Assembly: GCA_001603025.1 (NCBI GenBank)
Contig: LVAP01000006.1
Location: 1-39,293, forward strand
Source: Clostridiales bacterium Firm_10
GTDB taxonomy: Bacteria > Bacillota > Clostridia > Christensenellales > Aristaeellaceae
Direction: 5' to 3'
Length of the DNA stretch: 39,293 bases
In this document: one piece after another, positions 35,077 through 39,293 of the stretch
How positions within the stretch are numbered: the stretch's first letter is position 1
Layout: each line of letters begins with the position of its first letter
The notes under the pieces: generated by a model
Told to the model about the DNA's origin: nothing
What the model saw: only the letters and a program-made list of their open reading frames with translations
The model's database searches: none
Position numbers and translations under genes: made by a program

Positions 35077-36297
35077 TTATTGGTTTTTCCGGCCGTGCCT
35101 TCCCTCTTTGAGGAACAGATTCGCGCCAAGCCTGTTCAGCGGCCGCTCCCAGCAGAAGGTGAGCAGCGCGGCCGCGGCGACGGCCACGGCGAAGCACAGC
35201 AGCGTGTAGTGCAGCTGCCAGGGCATTTCGCCGGCGCTCTGGGGCATTTCGCTGGTGTAGGACGGGATATGCCAGGCCCGCAGGCGGAGGGCCAGGTGGC
35301 TGTGCCAGATGTACGCGTTGTAGGAGATGGCTGACAGGAAGCGCATGATCCGGTTGTTCCAGAGCCACTGGAACCACAGGGGCGCCTGGCCGCCCAGGGC
35401 GAGGAACAGCCCGCCCAGCGCGCTCAGCGGGAAGCGGTAGAGCATCTGCCCCATGCGCACGCCCTCCGTGCCGGAGCGGTGCGACTGCAGCTCCATCAGC
35501 AGCCAGATTCCGGCCAGCGCCGCGACGCACAGCCCGGCGGCGGACAGCGCCGTCCACCAGCGCGGCTTCATGCGCTTCTGAAGCAGGGTGTACAGCCAGG
35601 CGAAGAGCATGCCGTTGGCGTAAACATCCAGCATGGCGGGCAGGCGGTTGAAGTAGAGCGCGGTGTCCTGCATGCCGGCGACGTAGACGAAACGGTACAT
35701 GAAGGCCACGGCCAGCATGGCGGCGTAAGTGAGGAAGGGCTTTTTGACGAATGCGCGGCCGATCAGCGGCGCGATGAGATAGAACTGCACCTCCACGGCC
35801 AGCGTCCACAGCACGCCGTTCAGCCGCGTGCCGATGTAGCCTTCGAAGGTGAGGTTGTGGGTGAAGGTGAGGTGCCCGAAGAAGTCGAGCAGGAAGTGGC
35901 GCATCGAGGGATACTGCCGGCCAGGCAGCGCGTATACCAGCAGCATGACGAGGATGCACAGCCAGTAGCTGGGCAGGATGCGCAGCGCGCGCTTGATGAA
36001 ATAGGGCCGCAGCGCCGGCAGGGGCTCTCCCCCGACGCGGGCGCGCGCGTAGGGCAGGAACAGCAGGAAGCCGGACAGCAGGAGCATCATGTCCACCATC
36101 ATGTAGCCGGTACGCACGGGCGGGTTGAAATCCAGCCGGACGGGACCGGCCTCCAGCACCGGATTCAGCCACGACTGCTGCCAGATGTGGAACCACGCCA
36201 CCACGAACACGCTCAGCGCGCGCAGGCCGTCCGCGACCGGCACATACCGCTCGCCGTATGACCCCGGCAGGCACAGCCGCCTCAGCTTTTCGCGCAT
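35077..36297 (-). CDS. Acyltransferase 3 family membrane protein
   Basis: A 406-residue polytopic protein of the OafA/acyltransferase-3 family. The first helix region has GLRALSVFVVAWFHIWQQ with the catalytic His, followed by DMMLLLSGFLLFLPYA and the FIKRALRILPSYWLCI arginine motif, then about eight more helices. Such proteins move acetyl or other acyl groups onto sugars of the cell surface or onto antibiotics and lipids. It may modify glycans made by the glycosyltransferases, but no direct link is visible. The ATG at 36297 is preferred; upstream in-frame residues lie over the promoter, and the ribosome binding site (GAAGTGGG) is modest. Confidence 0.88.
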   Translation of the reverse strand: MREKLRRLCLPGSYGERYVPVADGLRALSVFVVAWFHIWQQSWLNPVLEAGPVRLDFNPPVRTGYMMVDMMLLLSGFLLFLPYARARVGGEPLPALRPYFIKRALRILPSYWLCILVMLLVYALPGRQYPSMRHFLLDFFGHLTFTHNLTFEGYIGTRLNGVLWTLAVEVQFYLIAPLIGRAFVKKPFLTYAAMLAVAFMYRFVYVAGMQDTALYFNRLPAMLDVYANGMLFAWLYTLLQKRMKPRWWTALSAAGLCVAALAGIWLLMELQSHRSGTEGVRMGQMLYRFPLSALGGLFLALGGQAPLWFQWLWNNRIMRFLSAISYNAYIWHSHLALRLRAWHIPSYTSEMPQSAGEMPWQLHYTLLCFAVAVAAAALLTFCWERPLNRLGANLFLKEGRHGRKNQ

Positions 36298-36354
36298 TTT
36301 GCCCACTTCGCTTTCCGATTCCGCCCGGGGCGCGGCCGTCCCGCGGCTGCCCGT

Positions 36355-36384
36355 ATTATACCATCGCGTCCGCGGGCTTGTCAA
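36355..36384 (-). promoter_or_regulatory. Sigma-A promoter for the acyltransferase gene
   Basis: On the minus strand a consensus TTGACA (36379-36384) and consensus TATAAT (36355-36360) with an 18-base spacer. Expected transcription start near 36348 gives about 50 leader bases. Confidence 0.85.
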
Positions 36385-36452
36385 TCGCGCCGGATGGACA
36401 GGGTGAGCCGGCTGTGCTGCGCCGGGCAGGGGAAGGACCGGAAGGCTGAAAA

Positions 36453-36485
36453 GCGCCGCGCCGGGTGCTATGCCCGGTGCGGCGC
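36453..36485 (-). terminator. Terminator for the glgC-glgD operon
   Basis: A 13-base stem (36453-36465 with 36473-36485, one mismatch) with a 7-base loop, followed on the minus strand by TTTT. It lies 16 bases after the glgD stop. Confidence 0.8.
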
Positions 36486-36501
36486 CCTGCCTTGCGCGGG
36501 A

Positions 36502-37638
36502 TCAGACGGTCTTGTTCTTGCCCACCACGATGGGATAGAGCTTCGGGGCGATCAGGCGGCTGCCGCTGAGCACGTTGACGCCTTTATCAAGGATGACGTG
36601 CTCGATTTCCACGCCGGCTTCGATGGTGTCGCCCTGCATCAGGATGGAGTTTTTGATGTGCGCGCCCTTGGCCACGTGGACGCCACGGAACAGCACGCTG
36701 TTCTCGATGGTGCCCTCAATGACGCATCCGTCGGCCACCAGCGAATTGATGGCCTGCGCGCCTTCCATGTAGCGGGCGGGCACCTCGTCGTGCACCTTGG
36801 TGTAGACGGGATGGGAGCCGAACAGGGCTCGGCGGCACTCGGGATTGAGCAGGTCCATGTTCAGGCCGTAGTAGCTGTTGATGGTTTCCACGCGGCGGTT
36901 GTAGCCCTTGTACTCGTAGCCGCAGATGCGCATCGGGCCGTTGTGCACGTTGCGCTGCAGGATCTCGCGGTTGATGTCGTTGATGCCCTCGGCAAAGGCC
37001 TGGTCGATGAGCCTCAGCAGCAGGTCGCGGCGCAGCACCATGATGTCCATGTAGAAGTTCTGCGTGCGCGGCTGGGTGGGGCCGATCTCCATGTCGGTCA
37101 GCACGCCGTTTTCATCCACGGAGAAATACACGTGGCGCGGGCTGAGGGTGATGGTCTCGTCGATTTCCTCGGGCTTCTTGCGGGCGTACACCAGGGTGAT
37201 GTCCGCGCGGGACTCCTCGTGGAAATCGAGCAGGTCGTCGAAAGTGGTGTTCAGCACGGTGTGGCTGGTGGTGAGGATCACGTACTCCTGCGTGGAACGG
37301 CGCAGGTAGGTGAGGTTGGAATGCAGCGCGTCCAGGATGCCGCGGTAGGAGCCCACGTTGTCGCGGGTAAGGAAGGGCGGCAGGATGAACAGGCCGTCGT
37401 TGCGGGTGTGCAGATCCCACTCCTTGCCGGAGCCCAGGTGGTCCATCAGGGAGTGGTAGTTTTTCTGCATGATGACGCCCACGTTGCGGATGCCGGAATT
37501 GACCATGTTGGAGAGCATGAAGTCGATCATGCGGTAACGTCCGGCCACAGGCAGCGCGGCCACGGCGCGGGATGCGGTCAGCTCACGCAGGCTGGTTTCA
37601 TTTTTTGAGGTATAGATGAGCCCCATCACGTCTTTCAT
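36502..37638 (-). CDS. glgD: Glucose-1-phosphate adenylyltransferase, GlgD subunit
   Basis: A 378-residue GlgD. It keeps the nucleotidyltransferase fold ([46 protein letters not shown]) and a C-terminal left-handed helix ([20 protein letters not shown]), but lacks the GGxGxRL pyrophosphorylase loop: the N-terminus reads [16 protein letters not shown]. This is typical: GlgD is thought to be a regulatory or assisting subunit for GlgC in Firmicutes. It makes ADP-glucose for glycogen together with GlgC. Its ATG overlaps the glgC stop by four bases (ATGA). Confidence 0.95.
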   Translation of the reverse strand: MKDVMGLIYTSKNETSLRELTASRAVAALPVAGRYRMIDFMLSNMVNSGIRNVGVIMQKNYHSLMDHLGSGKEWDLHTRNDGLFILPPFLTRDNVGSYRGILDALHSNLTYLRRSTQEYVILTTSHTVLNTTFDDLLDFHEESRADITLVYARKKPEEIDETITLSPRHVYFSVDENGVLTDMEIGPTQPRTQNFYMDIMVLRRDLLLRLIDQAFAEGINDINREILQRNVHNGPMRICGYEYKGYNRRVETINSYYGLNMDLLNPECRRALFGSHPVYTKVHDEVPARYMEGAQAINSLVADGCVIEGTIENSVLFRGVHVAKGAHIKNSILMQGDTIEAGVEIEHVILDKGVNVLSGSRLIAPKLYPIVVGKNKTV

Positions 37639-38861
37639 ACGTTCAAACTCCTTTCCAGCCGAAGCATGTCGCTGTCCACCTGGTCGCCGGGCTTGACGAC
37701 GAAGTTTTCGGGCAGTTCGGTGTGCTGGCCCACCAGCGCGATGAGGTTGTCATCGCCCTCCTTCGCTTCCGAGCCCACGACGCAGCCGCCGCTGATGACG
37801 CTTTCCTCGCCCACGATGGCGCGGGTGACGACGGCGCCCGAGCGGATGACGGCGCCCGGCATGATGACGGAATCCCTCACCACGGCGCCGGGCTCAACGC
37901 GCACGCCCGCGAACAGGATGCTGCGGCAGACTTCGCCGGCCACATCGCAGCCCTCGGTGATCATGCTGTCGCTCACGCTGGCCGTGTCGGCGATGAAATG
38001 CGGCGGCTGGACGGGATTCCTGGCGTAGATGCGCCACTTGTCGTCGTACAGGTCGAAGGCCGGCGGGTTCTTGAGCAGGTCCATGTTGGCTTCCCACAGG
38101 CTCTCGATGGTGCCGACGTCCTTCCAGTAGCCCTCGAAGCCGTAGGCCATCATCTTGCGGCCGTCGTTCAGCATGCGGGGAATGATGTTTTTGCCGAAGT
38201 CGTTTTTGCTGGTGGGATCGGCTTCGTCGCTGACCAGGTAGTCCCGCAGAACAGCCCAGGTGAACACGTACACGCCCATGGACGCTTTTGTGCTGGTGGG
38301 ATGCGGGGGCTTTTCCTCGAAGCGGGTGATGCGGTTCTCCTCATCGGTGGACATAATGCCGAAGCGGCTGGCCTCCTCCAGAGGCACGTCGAACACGGCG
38401 ATGGTGACGTCGGCGTTCGAGCGGGCGTGGAAGCGCACCATTTTGTTATAGTCCATTTTGTAGATGTGGTCGCCCGAGAGGATCAGCACATATTCCGGAT
38501 TGAACTGCTCGATAAAGCTGATGTTCTGGTAGATGGCGTTGGCGGTGCCGCGGTACCACTCGCCGGACTTGCCCTTCTGGTAGGGCGGCAGCACGAACAC
38601 GCCGCCGCTGTTCAGGTCCAGATCCCAGGGCTGACCGGAGCCGATGTAGCTGTTGAGCTCAAGCGGCTGATACTGCGTGAGCACGCCGACCGTGTCGATG
38701 CCGGAATGCGAGCAGTTGGAGAGAGGGAAGTCGATGATTCGGTATTTGCCGCCGAAGGGAACGGCTGGCTTTGCCATGACTTTTGTGAGGATGCCAAGAC
38801 GGCTGCCCTGGCCGCCGGCCAGCAGCATTGCGATACATTGCTTCTTTCTCAAAAGGACCAT
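37635..38861 (-). CDS. glgC: Glucose-1-phosphate adenylyltransferase, GlgC subunit
   Basis: A 408-residue ADP-glucose pyrophosphorylase. [13 protein letters not shown] at about 11-23 is the ATP/pyrophosphate loop; [10 protein letters not shown] holds the metal Asp, and FEEKP the glucose-1-phosphate Lys; the C-terminal left-handed beta-helix has hexapeptide repeats ([21 protein letters not shown]). The reaction ATP + glucose-1-P to ADP-glucose is the committed step of glycogen synthesis. The start is uncertain: ATG 38861 has G-runs too close, TTG 38852 would give the family-typical MRKKQCIAM start with better spacing, and ATG 38891 would be almost leaderless given the -10 at 38903-38908. glgA and glgB are not in the window. 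Confidence 0.95.
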   Translation of the reverse strand: MVLLRKKQCIAMLLAGGQGSRLGILTKVMAKPAVPFGGKYRIIDFPLSNCSHSGIDTVGVLTQYQPLELNSYIGSGQPWDLDLNSGGVFVLPPYQKGKSGEWYRGTANAIYQNISFIEQFNPEYVLILSGDHIYKMDYNKMVRFHARSNADVTIAVFDVPLEEASRFGIMSTDEENRITRFEEKPPHPTSTKASMGVYVFTWAVLRDYLVSDEADPTSKNDFGKNIIPRMLNDGRKMMAYGFEGYWKDVGTIESLWEANMDLLKNPPAFDLYDDKWRIYARNPVQPPHFIADTASVSDSMITEGCDVAGEVCRSILFAGVRVEPGAVVRDSVIMPGAVIRSGAVVTRAIVGEESVISGGCVVGSEAKEGDDNLIALVGQHTELPENFVVKPGDQVDSDMLRLERSLNV

Positions 38862-38902
38862 GCCCCCCAAGTAATGATCTGTTGATTCCATCAACACAAT
38901 CT

Positions 38903-38931
38903 ATTATACATTCAAAATAAGAAATAATCCA
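38903..38931 (-). promoter_or_regulatory. Probable promoter for glgC
   Basis: On the minus strand a consensus TATAAT (38903-38908) has, 17 bases upstream, TGGATT (38926-38931), a poor -35. A transcript from here would start near 38896, a few bases from the upstream ATG at 38891. Confidence 0.5.
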
Positions 38932-38985
38932 CCTTCTGAAAACGGATTTTCGCCCGTTTTGTTGCGTGCGTGTGAATTTGAAAAC

Positions 38986-39013
38986 CATATTTTGGCCCGC
39001 AGGGCAAAATATG
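38986..39013. repeat. Inverted repeat between glgC and tRNA-Gly
   Basis: CATATTTTG (38986-38994) and CAAAATATG (39005-39013) are perfect arms, extended inwards by CCC/GGG with one bulged G. It lies in the shared upstream region of glgC (minus) and tRNA-Gly (plus), 34 bases before the tRNA promoter -35. No gene ends here, so a regulator site or transcript structure is more likely than a terminator. Confidence 0.5.
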
Positions 39014-39046
39014 TCCCACATAAAAAAGATGTAACACCGCGGGCTG

Positions 39047-39075
39047 TTGACAAATCCAGAAGATTCCATTAGAAT
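39047..39075 (+). promoter_or_regulatory. Sigma-A promoter for tRNA-Gly and tuf
   Basis: Consensus TTGACA (39047-39052), 17-base spacer, TAGAAT (39070-39075). It would start near 39082, about 30 bases before the tRNA, and no terminator lies between the tRNA and tuf, so the two may share this transcript. Confidence 0.8.
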
Positions 39076-39111
39076 ATAAGGTGTGTAAATGCGGAAAGCG
39101 TGGGAAGAGAT

Positions 39112-39185
39112 GCGGGTGTAGCTCAATGGCAGAGCGTCAGCTTCCCAAGCTGGTCACGTGGGTTCGATTCCCATCACCCGCTCCA
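39112..39185 (+). tRNA. tRNA-Gly (anticodon CCC)
   Basis: A complete cloverleaf. The acceptor stem GCGGGTG pairs perfectly with CACCCGC (39175-39181), discriminator T at 39182 and encoded CCA at 39183-39185. D-arm AGCTC with loop AATGGCA and GAGC; anticodon loop TTCCCAA with anticodon CCC, decoding GGG; T-arm GTGGG with loop TTCGATT and CCCAT. Identity Gly is supported by the C-rich anticodon. No intron. Confidence 0.96.
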
Positions 39186-39243
39186 TACGGCAAGAGACTT
39201 CCGCACGATTTGCACAAAGTGAATTAAGGGAGGACTGGTTCCA

Positions 39244-39293
39244 ATGGCAAAGGCTAAATTCGAACGCACGAAGCCCCATGTGAACGTGGGAAC
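39244..39293 (+). CDS. tuf: Elongation factor Tu, 5' end only
   Basis: Sixteen complete codons read MAKAKFERTKPHVNVG (the next, AC, is cut), the N-terminus of EF-Tu up to the start of the first beta strand before the GTP-binding loop. GGGAGG lies about ten bases upstream. EF-Tu brings aminoacyl-tRNA to the ribosome. The gene continues past the right edge. It follows the tRNA-Gly gene by 58 bases. Confidence 0.93.
   Translation, partial: MAKAKFERTKPHVNVG

Noticed and set aside
38659..39126. 155-codon minus-strand frame upstream of glgC
   Set aside because: It covers the tRNA promoter and glgC promoter, has no ribosome binding site and resembles no family; its second half is glgC in another frame.

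Overview
This 39.3 kb window is a stretch of a G+C-rich (about two thirds G+C by eye) chromosome from an anaerobic, low-G+C-phylum-type Firmicute, most likely a gut-dwelling member of the Clostridia (Christensenellales-like relatives are the best guess). The grounds are the gene set: holA, scpB, rplI-dnaB next to a DUF2232 membrane protein, a WalR/WalK-type two-component pair followed by a GerMN-domain lipoprotein, a DacF-type D,D-carboxypeptidase, the glgC/glgD pair typical of Firmicutes, YrzB-like DUF1292, DUF1858 and tuf. Promoters are mostly clean sigma-A types and ribosome binding sites are strong GGAGG types. There is no phage, IS element, CRISPR array or rRNA.

Layout. 1-3443 (minus): a small acidic protein, holA and two family-2 glycosyltransferases, the last cut by the left edge. 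3693-4775 (plus): a stand-alone class II aldolase. 4840-12079 (minus): a housekeeping block read as walR, walK, GerMN lipoprotein, DUF2232 protein, rplI, dnaB, scpB; the scpB ribosome binding site lies in a hairpin whose loop holds the dnaB stop codon. 12348-14838 (plus): DacF-type carboxypeptidase with a very arginine-rich tail, then a GNAT acetyltransferase. 14882-15587: an AT-rich, apparently foreign patch with an Xre-like gene, a truncated small membrane-protein gene and a perfect palindromic terminator.

15588-31478 is largely carbohydrate metabolism. A GH2 beta-galactosidase (minus) is divergent from a Gfo/Idh/MocA dehydrogenase, a heparinase II/III-like protein and a RadC-like JAMM protein (plus). 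After a DUF308 membrane protein comes a minus-strand operon of a membrane-anchored binding-protein-like protein, a PH-like membrane protein and a Cys-type sulfatase. Divergent from that is a tightly packed plus-strand operon: GDPD-like phosphodiesterase, sialidase-like Asp-box propeller, N-acetylneuraminate-lyase-like aldolase, a second glycoside-hydrolase-like propeller, a DEDDh exonuclease and a 68-residue ferredoxin-like protein. I see no signal peptides on the sugar enzymes and no transporter or sugar kinase in the window, so they probably act in the cytoplasm on imported glycan pieces. This operon is the best candidate here for an uncharacterised pathway.

31587-39293: DUF1292, a PhnP-like metallo-hydrolase, DUF1858 and phosphoglucomutase on plus; an acyltransferase-3 membrane protein and the glgC-glgD operon on minus. 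Phosphoglucomutase and GlgC/GlgD would together take glucose-6-phosphate to ADP-glucose for glycogen. At the right edge a tRNA-Gly(CCC) gene is followed at once by the start of tuf.

All functional calls come from reading motifs and translations by eye; no database search was run.
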